Assembly: GCA_900540375.1 (NCBI GenBank)
Contig: UQFS01000008.1
Coordinates: 1-64,000, forward strand
Direction of reading: 5' to 3'
DNA length: 64,000 nucleotides
Source: an uncultured Prevotella sp.
GTDB taxonomy: Bacteria > Bacteroidota > Bacteroidia > Bacteroidales > Bacteroidaceae
A program made the position numbers and the translations under genes. The notes under the pieces are model-generated. The model made no database searches. It worked only from the letters and a program-made list of their open reading frames with translations, and was not told the DNA's origin. Positions 9,418 to 18,919 of this stretch are shown piece by piece (within the stretch, counting starts at the first letter, position 1; each line of letters starts with the position of its first letter).

Positions 9418-10845
9418 ATGATGAAGAGGTCAATGTTTTCTTTATTTGCTCTCGTCTTCTGTCTTCTTTCCTGTGGTAGTAGCAGCGACAGTCCAGGCAA
9501 TGACACCCAAGGAGGCGACACTGGCGGTGGTGGCAGTACTATGGGCGGAACCATTATGTTGGAAGATAATCAGAAGAATCTGTCTAACCCTGGTATGGGC
9601 TGGAATCAGATGTACTACACGTTTGATGATGTTCCTGTCCTTACAGGCAATGACAAGCAGGATCTGCTCAACTGGGTTCCCTGTGACATCATGTCTTTTC
9701 GTCTAAGCTGGGCAAAGATGGAACCACAGGAAGGGCAATACAGTTGGTATCTCATTGACGATGCCGTAAGCAGCTGGCTGGCTGCGGGCAAGAGAATAGC
9801 CTTTAAGTTTTATACCAACTTCCTATGGGATAATTCCGACCGTCAGGCTACACCGCTTTGGGTGAAGGACGCCGGTGCAAAGGGCCATTACCTGGATGGC
9901 AATGGAAACCATAATGACGACTCGTGGATGGCCGATTACGGTGATCCTATTTTCCTGACCAAATTAGAGAATTTCTACAAGGCTGTGGCAGAGCATTACA
10001 AGGATAAGGCCGTTGAATTTATTGAGATGGGTTCTATCGGACGTGTGGGCGAAGGCAACAGCTACCAGATTGGGGTAGAACCTACCTTGGAGGAGCAAAA
10101 AACACATATTAATTTACTGAGGAAATGTTTCCCCAACACGCAACTTATCATCAACGATGATTATGGAGAGTATGCATGCCTTTATGCCAAGTCCGTAGGC
10201 TTTGGTATCGATGACCACAGCATCGGGGTGGACTCAAGTACGAATCCTCCCGGACGTGCCTACGACAAGGCACTGATCGACCAATTTCACGACGGAACAA
10301 CCGTTATAGGACTTGAGGATGACACTTGGTTGAAACCTGATGCGTGGTATCTGCAGCAAATGACAGAGGCACATGCCAACTACTGCCGTATTCACACGTC
10401 TCCTTCAAATTTGCGGCCTACTGCTGTTCGCGACATTGTCAACCAGATGAACCTAAAGATGGGGTACCGCATTCAATTCCCCAAGATAGAATTGCCGAAG
10501 AACATCACTAAAGGCAGTACTTTCAATATTTTGTATGACATCAAAAATGTCGGCGTAGGCTACTGTCAAGTAGAATGTTACCCGAAGTTCATCTTCAAGA
10601 ATAAGAAGGGAGAAGTCATAGCTTCGGCCATTGACAAGAATTTCAACCACCAGAGCCTTATGTCAGCCAGCGACAACATCGTATTGACTAATAAGATATC
10701 TATAATCATCCCCAGTACTTGCAAAGATACGTCGTTAGACCTTTGCATCTGCATGGTAGACAACAAAGACAAGCCTATCATCAATCTGCCTTATAACAAT
10801 GGGCAGGATAAGATTTATACGGTTGCAACCATTAGTATCAAATAA
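9418..10845 (+). CDS. TIM-barrel lipoprotein with DUF4832-type C-terminus
   Basis: The 475-residue lipoprotein (CLLSC, Cys about 19) has a short Gly/Ser linker, then NPGMGWNQMYYTFDDV and a (beta/alpha)8-like region with FRLSWAKMEPQEGQYSW, typical of GH42/GH5-like barrels. EFIEMGSIGRVGEG gives a candidate catalytic Glu (EMGSIG), and VIGLEDDTWL a second acidic site. The C-terminal part (about 345-475) looks like the beta domain DUF4832. From the motifs it is probably a cell-surface endo- or exo-glycosidase or a degenerate binding protein. No CAZy family can be assigned by eye. Confidence 0.7.
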   Translation: MMKRSMFSLFALVFCLLSCGSSSDSPGNDTQGGDTGGGGSTMGGTIMLEDNQKNLSNPGMGWNQMYYTFDDVPVLTGNDKQDLLNWVPCDIMSFRLSWAKMEPQEGQYSWYLIDDAVSSWLAAGKRIAFKFYTNFLWDNSDRQATPLWVKDAGAKGHYLDGNGNHNDDSWMADYGDPIFLTKLENFYKAVAEHYKDKAVEFIEMGSIGRVGEGNSYQIGVEPTLEEQKTHINLLRKCFPNTQLIINDDYGEYACLYAKSVGFGIDDHSIGVDSSTNPPGRAYDKALIDQFHDGTTVIGLEDDTWLKPDAWYLQQMTEAHANYCRIHTSPSNLRPTAVRDIVNQMNLKMGYRIQFPKIELPKNITKGSTFNILYDIKNVGVGYCQVECYPKFIFKNKKGEVIASAIDKNFNHQSLMSASDNIVLTNKISIIIPSTCKDTSLDLCICMVDNKDKPIINLPYNNGQDKIYTVATISIK

Positions 10846-10868
10846 AAACATCTTTCTAATATTTAATA

Positions 10869-10908
10869 AAATGCATGGAATATATCCTGATATATATTTC
10901 ATGCATTT
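10869..10908 (+). repeat. Intercistronic 17-bp hairpin upstream of the GH97-SGNH gene
   Basis: Arms 10869-10885 and 10892-10908 form a 17-bp stem with one G-U pair and a 6-nt loop, ending 14 bases before the chosen start at 10923. It is AT-rich and lacks a following T-run on the plus strand, so RNA processing, stability or translational control is more likely than termination. Confidence 0.55.
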
Positions 10909-10922
10909 ATAAAAAATATGAA

Positions 10923-13412
10923 ATGAACAGAATTATTTTTACGGTTATCTGCGTCGTCCTGCTTTGCCTGCAGGCGCAGGCAGCCAACTATACGCTGACA
11001 TCGCCAGACGGACGTATCAGCGCAATGGTTCAGACTGCCGACGAGGTAAGCATGCAAGTGTCTTATCAGGGCAAAAAGTACCTTACCATACCACATATCC
11101 GGCTTGTCACCGACAACCGCACATTGGGACAAAAGGCTTCCGTCAGAAAGGTTACCACACGCAGTGCGAACAACATGCTGTATCCTCTCTATGGCATCAA
11201 TAGCACGGTAAAGGAAAAATACAATGAACTGCGGCTCGACTGCAAGGGCGGTTATGCCATCATTTTCCGCGCATACAATGAGGGTGTGGCCTGGCGTTTC
11301 GTCACGGCCATGGGCAAGAGCCTCATCATCAGGAACGAACCAGTCGACTATCAGTTTGCAGGCAATTATGAGGCGTGGTTCCATCCCGCCATGTCTGAGT
11401 CAGACTACCGTCGGCAGCATGTCTCCGATGCAGCGCTGAAACCAAACTATACCAGCATGCCCGTTTTGGTGAAAGCCGACGACGGTGTTGACATGCTGCT
11501 GCACGAGTCTGATGTGTCAAACTATCCCTGCATGTCGCTCGTGTCATCTTCCGACAAAGCCAACACGCTCACGGCCACCCATCCCCTATACCCCAAGGTA
11601 ACCGAGCCCGGAGGATATAAGAATTTCGACATGGTGGTCAAGCAGCGTGAGAACTATATCGCCCGCACGTCGGGAACACGCAACTTTCCCTGGCGCATCA
11701 TCGCCTTCAGCCACAGCGACAAGGACATTCTCAGCAACCAGCTCGTATGGCTGCTTGGCGCCGGCTGCAAGTTGCAGGATACCAGTTGGATCAAGCCCGG
11801 TAAGGTAGCATGGGACTGGTGGCATGGACTAAATCTTTCGGGAGTGAACTTCCATACAGGCTTCAACACAGACACCTATAAATACTACATCGATTTCGCA
11901 GCCAAGCACGGTATCGAATATGTCAACCTTGACGAGGGATGGAGCGACCCCTTCGATCTGACTAAGATAACGTCTACTATCAACATGCCCGAGTTGGCTC
12001 GCTATGCCCGTAATCACGGTGTAGGTCTTATCCTGTGGTGCGTATGGCACACCCTCGACAAGCAGATGGACGAGGCCATGGCACAGTTTGAGAAATGGGG
12101 CATTGCAGGTTTGAAGGTCGACTTCCTTGACCGTGACGACCAGCAATTGGTCGACTTTGAGGAGCGCACGCTTCAGGCCGCGGCCCGCCACCACCTGTTG
12201 GTCAACTTTCATGGCGCTTACCATCCCAACGGTCTTGAGCGAGCTTATCCCAACAATATCAACGTAGAGGGCGTGAAAGGCCTCGAGTGGGACAAGATCA
12301 ACAACACGGGTGCGACGCCCGACAACGCCGTCACCATCCCCTTTATTCGTATGTTCGCCGGCCCCATGGACTACACGCCAGGGGCCATGGAGAACTATAA
12401 CCGTGACGAATGGCGCATGATCAAGTTGCGCCCCATGAGTCAGGGCACACGTTGCCAACAGTTAGCCATGTACGTGGTGTATAACGCTCCGCTGCAAATG
12501 CTGGCCGACTCTCCTACGGCCTACGACCGTGAGCCGCAGTATATAAAGTTCCTCTCATCTATCCCTACGGTGTGGGATGAAACAAGGCCTATAGACGGGC
12601 ATGTGGGCGAATATGTAAGCATTGCACGCCGTAAAGGTGGAACGTGGTTCGTCGGAGGAATGACCAACTGGACACCTCGTACGCAGACACTACGCCTTAG
12701 TTTCCTGAAGCCAGGCATGACCTATGTGGCCGACATCGTGAGCGACGGCCTGAACGCCGCCCGTGTGGGCAGCGACTATGTCATGTCGACAAAAGAGGTT
12801 AAGTTAGGCGACAGCCTTACCTTCAGCATGGCGCCGGGCGGAGGCTATGCCGTCAGGCTTACGCCGAAAAGCGACCGCCACGACATCGTTGTCTTCGGTG
12901 ACTCGCGTGTGCAGATGGGCGGAGACTGGGGCAGGCTCTTAAGTCGTGAGCACGTAGTCAATGCTGGTATCGGCGGTTTTACCACCTCTCACTTCATCTG
13001 GCTCGTAAAGCCTTATGTCATTGAGAGACACCCACGTGTGTGTCTGCTTGAAGGCGGCAGCAACGACATTGGAGCAGGTATTCCCCTGGAACGCATCAAA
13101 CGCAACTACCGATCGTTGGTGGATACACTGCTAACCCACGGCATAAACGTCATCATGCACGCCGTGACCTACCCCGCAGAGAAAGATCCTGCCGAGCAGC
13201 AATTCAAGGTACAAATGACCGACAGCCTCGATGCCTTCATCCATCAGCTGGCACGTGAGAAGGGTTTGCCCTGTATCGACCTGAACCCCATGCTTACCGA
13301 GGGTAAACGTCTCAAGGCTGACTATGCCCGCGACAATGTACACTTCACACCCGCAGGATATACCATTTGGGCCAGAGAGGTAAACCGAATATTGAAAGAG
13401 AAAAACTGGTAA
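10923..13412 (+). CDS. GH97 glycoside hydrolase fused to a C-terminal SGNH hydrolase
   Basis: I chose the ATG at 10923 because it gives the signal peptide MNRIIFTVICVVLLCLQAQA; an upstream in-frame ATG at 10875 lies in a hairpin. The product is 829 residues. Residues 22-650 are GH97: an N-terminal beta-sandwich, a catalytic barrel (KPGKVAWDWW, GLKVDFLDRDDQ, GPMDYTPGAM) and a C-terminal beta domain. D400 in KVDF and E455 are 55 residues apart, the spacing I recall for nucleophile and acid/base of retaining GH97 alpha-galactosidase, and the HDE seen in inverting members is FHGA here. Residues 654-829 are an SGNH hydrolase: FGDSR (S661), NAGIGG, GGSND (N714), DNVHF (D804, H807). This suggests an alpha-galactosidase-like enzyme joined to an esterase/deacetylase. 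Confidence 0.9.
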   Translation: MNRIIFTVICVVLLCLQAQAANYTLTSPDGRISAMVQTADEVSMQVSYQGKKYLTIPHIRLVTDNRTLGQKASVRKVTTRSANNMLYPLYGINSTVKEKYNELRLDCKGGYAIIFRAYNEGVAWRFVTAMGKSLIIRNEPVDYQFAGNYEAWFHPAMSESDYRRQHVSDAALKPNYTSMPVLVKADDGVDMLLHESDVSNYPCMSLVSSSDKANTLTATHPLYPKVTEPGGYKNFDMVVKQRENYIARTSGTRNFPWRIIAFSHSDKDILSNQLVWLLGAGCKLQDTSWIKPGKVAWDWWHGLNLSGVNFHTGFNTDTYKYYIDFAAKHGIEYVNLDEGWSDPFDLTKITSTINMPELARYARNHGVGLILWCVWHTLDKQMDEAMAQFEKWGIAGLKVDFLDRDDQQLVDFEERTLQAAARHHLLVNFHGAYHPNGLERAYPNNINVEGVKGLEWDKINNTGATPDNAVTIPFIRMFAGPMDYTPGAMENYNRDEWRMIKLRPMSQGTRCQQLAMYVVYNAPLQMLADSPTAYDREPQYIKFLSSIPTVWDETRPIDGHVGEYVSIARRKGGTWFVGGMTNWTPRTQTLRLSFLKPGMTYVADIVSDGLNAARVGSDYVMSTKEVKLGDSLTFSMAPGGGYAVRLTPKSDRHDIVVFGDSRVQMGGDWGRLLSREHVVNAGIGGFTTSHFIWLVKPYVIERHPRVCLLEGGSNDIGAGIPLERIKRNYRSLVDTLLTHGINVIMHAVTYPAEKDPAEQQFKVQMTDSLDAFIHQLAREKGLPCIDLNPMLTEGKRLKADYARDNVHFTPAGYTIWAREVNRILKEKNW

Positions 13413-13415
13413 ACC

Positions 13416-14789
13416 ATGAACATCAAGAAACACATCATACTGTTGGCGTTGGCAGTCTTTTCAGTTGTTCCCGCTGCTGCGCAGGACCAGGCCGAAAGCT
13501 GGGAGCAGCTGGACCGTCGGCCTATGCCACAGTGGTGGAAGGATGCCAAGTTCGGCATTTTCATCCACTGGGGACTCTACTCCGTTCCAGCATATGCTCC
13601 CGTGAAAGAGGTGCAGGGCGTGTACGAGAAGTATGCTGAGCATTATTATGCTCGCTTGCTGAGCGGAAACAAGCTCTTCACCGACTTCCATAACCGCACC
13701 TACGGCCCACGTGTGAGATATGCCGACTTTGCCTTGCAGTTCAAGGCCGAGCATTTTGATCCTGCCCAGTGGAGCAGACTCTTTGAGGAAGCCGGTGCAC
13801 GATATGTCGTACTTACGTCGAAGCACCACGACGGCTTCTGTCTGTGGCCCAGCACGCAGTCACCCCAATGGAACAGTGTTGTCATGGGACCGCATGTTGA
13901 CATCATCGACTCGCTGTCGAAGGCCGTCACCCGTCAAGGCCTCCACTTCGGTCTTTACTATTCTCTCTTGGAATGGGCACAGCCGCTATATTCCAAGGCC
14001 ACCATCGGCCGGTGGGTCGACGACCACATGATTCCACAGATGAAGGAACTGGTAACAAAGTATAAGCCTGAAGTAATTTATGCCGACGGCGAATGGGACT
14101 ACGACGCTGAGACGCTGAAAAGCCGTCAGTTCCTCACGTGGCTCTATAACCAATCGCCCGTGAAGAATACCGTTGTTGTCAACGACCGTTGGGGTATAGG
14201 CACACGAAGCCATCACGGCGACTACTACACCACCGAGTACAACCTTGTAAACGATGCTGAAGGTATCGGTGACAAGGCTTACCACCCCTGGGAGGAGAGT
14301 CGTGGCATGGGCACCTCCTACGGGTATAATCGCTTTGAGGATGTAAACGACTACCAGTCATCGAAAGAGCTTGTACATCTGTTAGTGCGCACCGTGGCCA
14401 ACGGCGGCAATCTGTTGCTTGACATAGGCCCCGATGCCAATGGCCTCATTCCTGTCATCATGCAGGAGCGCCTGCTCGACATGGGACAGTGGCTTCATCT
14501 TAACGGCGAGGCTATCTATGCTTCAAAACCTTGGCGCGGCAAAGTAGAAGGCAACCCACAAATGTACTGTACGCAGCGTGACGGCAATCTCTACATCATC
14601 TGTATGCAGTGGCCCCGTAATCCTATCAAAGTAACAGGTCTCACGCATGCCTCCGGTGCCAAGCTGCTGGGCAGCAACGCCAAAGTGACAACCGTGATGA
14701 AGGGTGCCAAGCTTATTATCACTGTGCCACCGCTCACCATCGACCAACTGCCTTCACAGTTGGCGTGGGTCATAAAGATAAAAGCATGA
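13416..14789 (+). CDS. GH29 alpha-L-fucosidase
   Basis: The 457-residue secreted protein (signal about 1-22, ending PAAAQ) has the GH29 hallmarks WWKDAKFGIFIHWGLYSVP (about 40-57), LTSKHHDGFCLW (133-144) and IYADGEWD with the likely nucleophile D224. A small C-terminal beta domain follows from about 380. It would remove alpha-L-fucose from glycans in the periplasm. It starts 3 bases after the GH97-SGNH stop, so translational coupling is likely. The short C-terminus and the DGEW motif fit the broad-substrate type, but the subfamily is inference. Confidence 0.93.
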   Translation: MNIKKHIILLALAVFSVVPAAAQDQAESWEQLDRRPMPQWWKDAKFGIFIHWGLYSVPAYAPVKEVQGVYEKYAEHYYARLLSGNKLFTDFHNRTYGPRVRYADFALQFKAEHFDPAQWSRLFEEAGARYVVLTSKHHDGFCLWPSTQSPQWNSVVMGPHVDIIDSLSKAVTRQGLHFGLYYSLLEWAQPLYSKATIGRWVDDHMIPQMKELVTKYKPEVIYADGEWDYDAETLKSRQFLTWLYNQSPVKNTVVVNDRWGIGTRSHHGDYYTTEYNLVNDAEGIGDKAYHPWEESRGMGTSYGYNRFEDVNDYQSSKELVHLLVRTVANGGNLLLDIGPDANGLIPVIMQERLLDMGQWLHLNGEAIYASKPWRGKVEGNPQMYCTQRDGNLYIICMQWPRNPIKVTGLTHASGAKLLGSNAKVTTVMKGAKLIITVPPLTIDQLPSQLAWVIKIKA

Positions 14790-14802
14790 ACAGTTTCTCA
14801 CA

Positions 14803-15639
14803 ATGAAAAGAACCCTGTTATTTTTAGGCTGTATCCTGCTTTGGTTGTCGGCTGCAGTGGCAGGACATCCTGTGAAGATTCTGGCCATTGGCAACAGTTT
14901 TTCTGAAGATGCCATTGAACACAACTTGCACGAGCTGGCTGCTGACGCCGGCATAACCACAGTCATCGGCAACATGTACATCCCCGGTTGTCCACTGGAG
15001 TTGCATGCGAAAAATGCCGCTGCGGATGCCCGTGCCTACCGCTACCGCAAGATCGGCACCGACGGCCGCATGTCGCAAGCCGACAGCATGCAGCTCAGCC
15101 GCGCATTGGCTGATGAGGACTGGGACTACGTAAGCCTGCAGCAGGCCAGCCATTTTTCGGGCTGCTACGACACCTATCAGCCTTACCTGCATAGCCTCGT
15201 GGAATATATCCGTGCACGGGTACCGGCCAAGACGAAGATCATCTTTCACCAGACGTGGGCTTACGCGCAGAATTCCACGCGCGCTGGGTACGAGTTTTAC
15301 GGTAAAGACCAGAAGAAAATGTTCCGAGCCATTGTAAACGCAACCCGTCAAGCTGTCAGAGACGAGGGCATCAGCATTGTTGTGCCTTGTGGTACGGCCA
15401 TACAGAACGCACGCACGTCGTCGTACGGTGACACGATGAACCGTGACGGTTTCCACCTCAACTTGCTCTATGGCCGATATACGGCGGCGTGTACCTGGTT
15501 TGCCAAGCTCTTCAGGCGTAAGGTCTCAGGCAACGGCTACGTTCCCAAGGGCATGACACCTCAGCAAGTCAAAGTGTCACAGGCGGCGGCCGACGCGGCC
15601 GTGAAGCATCCGTGGATAATAACAAAAATCAATTTCTAA
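14803..15639 (+). CDS. DUF4886 SGNH-like secreted hydrolase
   Basis: The 278-residue protein (signal 1-21) opens its mature part with VKILAIGNSFSEDAIEHNL, the DUF4886 version of the SGNH block I, with Ser in GNSFS as the likely nucleophile. Later parts include YVSLQQASHFSG, FHQTWAY and, near residue 210, RDGFHLNLLYGRY, which supplies the Asp-x-x-His pair (DGFH). Members are commonly found in glycan loci as putative carbohydrate esterases. It lies 13 bases after the GH29 gene and 12 before GH37. It is the second SGNH-type domain in the operon. Confidence 0.82.
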   Translation: MKRTLLFLGCILLWLSAAVAGHPVKILAIGNSFSEDAIEHNLHELAADAGITTVIGNMYIPGCPLELHAKNAAADARAYRYRKIGTDGRMSQADSMQLSRALADEDWDYVSLQQASHFSGCYDTYQPYLHSLVEYIRARVPAKTKIIFHQTWAYAQNSTRAGYEFYGKDQKKMFRAIVNATRQAVRDEGISIVVPCGTAIQNARTSSYGDTMNRDGFHLNLLYGRYTAACTWFAKLFRRKVSGNGYVPKGMTPQQVKVSQAAADAAVKHPWIITKINF

Positions 15640-15651
15640 AGTCATACACAC

Positions 15652-17013
15652 ATGAAAAGTCTCTTCAAGCTGATCCTCTGTATGCCCGTATTATGGGGGC
15701 AGGCACTGAGTGCCTCGCCACAAGGTGCCGTGACACCCGATAGCCTGAGTGCTTACATCCGCCATTCCTGGAATGCCACGGTGCGTTTCCGTCCCACTGA
15801 CTCGATCGACCATATCGGGTTGCCACACCCCTATACCGTTCCCTGCAAGACCGAGCATTTCCAAGAAATGTATTATTGGGACACTTATTTCACCAATGTA
15901 GGACTCCTGATTGACGGACGACAGGAGTTGGCCATCGGTAACACGGAAAACCTGGCAGCCATGGTGGCTCGATTCGGAAAGATCCTCAATGGCAGTCGAC
16001 TCATGTACCAAGACCACTCACAGCCTCCTTACCTCTGCATGATGGTGGACGACATCTTCAGTCACACGGGCGATAAAGTCTGGCTGGCCAGGATGTATCC
16101 CATTCTGAAGCGGGAATATCAGTTTTGGATGACGCGCCGTCTGGCACCCTGCGGCCTAAACCACTATGCCACCGACTTCATACCCGACCATCCCGATCAG
16201 AGCATGGCTGAATATGCGCTTTCCCGTACGAAGCGAACTGTGAATCTGGATACCCTGACGACCGCGCAAATCAACAAGTTGGCCTTCGACGCACGCGCCG
16301 AATGTGAATCAGGATGGGACTTCACTCCGCGCTTCGAAAACCGCTGTGCAGACTTTTGTCCCGTGGACCTCAATGCCAACCTCTATTTCTACGAGACGCA
16401 CCTAGCACAATACGCCCGACTCACGGGTCATGCAGCCGACATCAAAACGTGGCAGGCCGCCGCACGCAAGCGCCGACAGCTTATCATGCGCTATCTCTAC
16501 AACGCACATGACGGACTGTTCTACGACTACGACTACATACACCGATGTCAGTCTACTGTCAAGTCGTGTGCAGTGTTCAGTTTGCTTTTGACACAGGCCG
16601 TCAGCCTTGCCGTAGGAAAGAAGATGACCCGAGCCATTCTGCCTGATCTCGAGTGTGCAGGCGGACTGGCTGCTACGGCACCCTTGCACACAGCATGCAC
16701 TTATCAGTGGGCCTATCCCAACGGTTGGGCACCGCTGCAATATGTGGCCATACGGGGGATGGACCTCTATGGTATGAAGTCTGATGCTCAACGTCTGGCA
16801 CGCAAATATGTTGATGCCATGACACGCATCTTTGCGCAAACCGGAAACCTCTGGGAGAAAATTAACGTTGTAGAGACTAACACCCATGTAAACAGCGAAG
16901 GAAACTATACCATGCCGCCCATGATGGGCTGGACCGCAGGTGTATTTGAATATGCTCTAAATTATCTTGAACAAATAAAAAAACAGGACGAAAATCTATG
17001 GAAGAAAAACTGA
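15652..17013 (+). CDS. treA: GH37 trehalase
   Basis: The 453-residue secreted protein has GH37 signature 1 (EHFQEMYYWDTYF, about 68-80) and signature 2 (QWAYPNGWAPLQ, about 348-359). Family catalytic residues map to D223 in ESGWDFTPRF (acid) and probably E416 in VNSEGNY (base). The enzyme hydrolyses alpha,alpha-trehalose or a related disaccharide to glucose in the periplasm. Its length is slightly short for the family. Its place within a SusCD locus with GH97, GH29 and GH13 is unusual, since trehalase is normally a stand-alone gene; the gene-symbol use assumes true trehalase activity. Its end overlaps the next gene by 16 bases. Confidence 0.9.
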   Translation: MKSLFKLILCMPVLWGQALSASPQGAVTPDSLSAYIRHSWNATVRFRPTDSIDHIGLPHPYTVPCKTEHFQEMYYWDTYFTNVGLLIDGRQELAIGNTENLAAMVARFGKILNGSRLMYQDHSQPPYLCMMVDDIFSHTGDKVWLARMYPILKREYQFWMTRRLAPCGLNHYATDFIPDHPDQSMAEYALSRTKRTVNLDTLTTAQINKLAFDARAECESGWDFTPRFENRCADFCPVDLNANLYFYETHLAQYARLTGHAADIKTWQAAARKRRQLIMRYLYNAHDGLFYDYDYIHRCQSTVKSCAVFSLLLTQAVSLAVGKKMTRAILPDLECAGGLAATAPLHTACTYQWAYPNGWAPLQYVAIRGMDLYGMKSDAQRLARKYVDAMTRIFAQTGNLWEKINVVETNTHVNSEGNYTMPPMMGWTAGVFEYALNYLEQIKKQDENLWKKN

Positions 17014-18752
17014 TAAGAAAAATGGCTGTAGCGTCAGCCATATTGGTACATGCAATGGCTGGAACGGCGATGCCTAATACCCCCACATGGCTCAGTAAAG
17101 CCCTTTTCTACCAAATTTATCCTTCATCATACATGGACTCCGACGGCAATGGCATTGGCGACCTGCCGGGCATCACGTCAAGGCTCGACTACATCAAGTC
17201 GCTTGGTGTCAACGCCCTGTGGATAAACCCCATGTTCGAGTCGGGATGGTTTGATGGCGGCTACGATGTTATCGACTTTTATAAGGTAGCCCCCCGCTTC
17301 GGCACCAACACCGATATGGTGACACTGATCCGTGAGGCTCACAAACGAGGCATTAAAGTATGCCTCGACCTCGTGGCAGGTCATACAAGCGTGAAATGTG
17401 AATGGTTCCGTCAGGCTGCTAACGGTGACCGAAACGGGAGATACGCCGACTACTATATCTGGCCCGACAGCATTTCTGACAATGACAAGCGCGACATCGC
17501 CCTGCGCATGAAAGATCCTAATCCTGAGAGTAGCACGCGGGGGCGCTACGTCGAAGCCGACGCCCCACGAGGAAAATATTACGAGAAGAACTTCTTTGCC
17601 TGCCAGCCGGCGCTGAACTATGGATTCGCCCATCCTGACCCCGCCCATTCTTGGGAACAGAAGCCCGATGCCCCTGGCCCGCAGGCTGTTCGGCGGGAGA
17701 TGAAGAACATCATGGCCTTTTGGTTTGACAAGGGGGTCGACGGGTTCCGCATCGACATGGCTCACTCGCTCATCAAGAACGACCCGGGTAAAGTGGCACT
17801 GAAGGAATTATGGCAGGATATGCGTCAGTGGAAAGACAAAAACTACCCCCAGTGTGTATTCATTTCAGAGTGGTCACAACCCGATGTAGCCATACCCGCA
17901 GGCTTCAATGTCGACTTCATGATGCACTTTGGTACGCCAGGCTATCCGTCGCTCTTCTTCGCGCCGGGTACGCCTTACGGTGTACGACATAAGTTCCCAT
18001 ACTGCTACTTTGACCGGTCGGGGAAGGGGCAGATAAGAGAGTTTATCGACAATTTCACTGCCGTGCGCGACAAGACACTGTCTTTAGGCTACATCGCCCT
18101 ACCCACGGCCAACCACGATTTTCAGCGTCCCAATATAGGCACCCGCAACACCATCGATCAGCTAAAAGTGGTCATGACTTTCTTCCTTACTATGCCCGGT
18201 ATCCCGTTTATCTATTACGGCGATGAAATAGGCATGAAATACCAGATGAATCTGCCCAGCAAGGAGGGCAGCAATGATCGTGCTGGAACACGCACGCCCA
18301 TGCAGTGGACTGCCAGTGCCACGGCAGGTTTCTCCACCTGTGCACCTGACAAGCTTTATTTACCCATAGATACCGAAAAGGGCAAGCTAACGGTGGAAGC
18401 ACAAGACAAAGACCCTCACTCGCTGCTGAACTATGTGCGCTCACTAATCCGCTTACGCCAGCAAAGCAGAGCCTTAGGTAACGACGGGCAATGGCGTCTG
18501 CTGAGCAACGAGGACAAGCCTTACCCCATGGTATATGAGCGTTGGCAGGATGACGAACGCTACATCGTAGCGCTGAATCCCTCCCACGACATCGTGGAAG
18601 CCACATGGGACGGCGATGACACACCGGCTACTGTCGTGTCCGTGTCGGGCAAGGCGCATCTCACATCTGCTCACGGACATAGGCACCTCCGCCTGTCAGG
18701 TTTCTCCGCCGTCATCTATAAATGTGTTTCCTGTCACAAGAAGAAAGAATGA
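16998..18752 (+). CDS. GH13 alpha-amylase-family enzyme, exported
   Basis: The 584-residue protein starts inside the trehalase gene; this start supplies a charged n-region (EEKLIRK) before the signal core AVASAILVHAMAG. GH13 features are LFYQIYPSSYMDSDGNGIGDL, nucleophile D253 (FRIDMAHS), acid/base E291 (ISEWSQP) and the third acid D374 (TANHDF). Conserved region I, normally DxxxNH, reads DLVAGH (124-129), with Gly for Asn. The start of the mature part resembles the oligo-1,6-glucosidase / alpha-glucosidase branch. It is the last gene of the operon and would act with GH97 and GH37 on alpha-glucosides. Confidence 0.9.
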   Translation: MEEKLIRKMAVASAILVHAMAGTAMPNTPTWLSKALFYQIYPSSYMDSDGNGIGDLPGITSRLDYIKSLGVNALWINPMFESGWFDGGYDVIDFYKVAPRFGTNTDMVTLIREAHKRGIKVCLDLVAGHTSVKCEWFRQAANGDRNGRYADYYIWPDSISDNDKRDIALRMKDPNPESSTRGRYVEADAPRGKYYEKNFFACQPALNYGFAHPDPAHSWEQKPDAPGPQAVRREMKNIMAFWFDKGVDGFRIDMAHSLIKNDPGKVALKELWQDMRQWKDKNYPQCVFISEWSQPDVAIPAGFNVDFMMHFGTPGYPSLFFAPGTPYGVRHKFPYCYFDRSGKGQIREFIDNFTAVRDKTLSLGYIALPTANHDFQRPNIGTRNTIDQLKVVMTFFLTMPGIPFIYYGDEIGMKYQMNLPSKEGSNDRAGTRTPMQWTASATAGFSTCAPDKLYLPIDTEKGKLTVEAQDKDPHSLLNYVRSLIRLRQQSRALGNDGQWRLLSNEDKPYPMVYERWQDDERYIVALNPSHDIVEATWDGDDTPATVVSVSGKAHLTSAHGHRHLRLSGFSAVIYKCVSCHKKKE

Positions 18753-18797
18753 AAAGCAAGACCATCGGTTAGAGAGCATGACTTAAAGGCAATGAAA

Positions 18798-18837
18798 AGA
18801 GCCATATCGATCCGTACCCGAATGTCGATATGGCTCT
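18798..18837. terminator. Terminator closing the glycan utilisation operon
   Basis: A perfect 13-bp inverted repeat, AGAGCCATATCGA / TCGATATGGCTCT, has a 14-nt loop. It lies between the GH13 gene and the convergent gene ending at 18920, and probably serves both directions. Confidence 0.85.
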
Positions 18838-18919
18838 ATTATGTTTAATGTTATCCTGTATTTTCTTCAGAAACAGAGCACGGATGTATAATGCATGGAA
18901 AGTAATCTTCCTGACAGAT

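Noticed and set aside
11829..12458. Long open frame on the minus strand (209 codons) opposite the GH97-SGNH gene
   Set aside because: It is a codon shadow of the GH97 gene, with no ribosome binding site or domain. The same holds for long antisense frames at 2179-2931, 31109-32071, 33497-34327, 35616-36383, 58371-59495 and 61950-62678.
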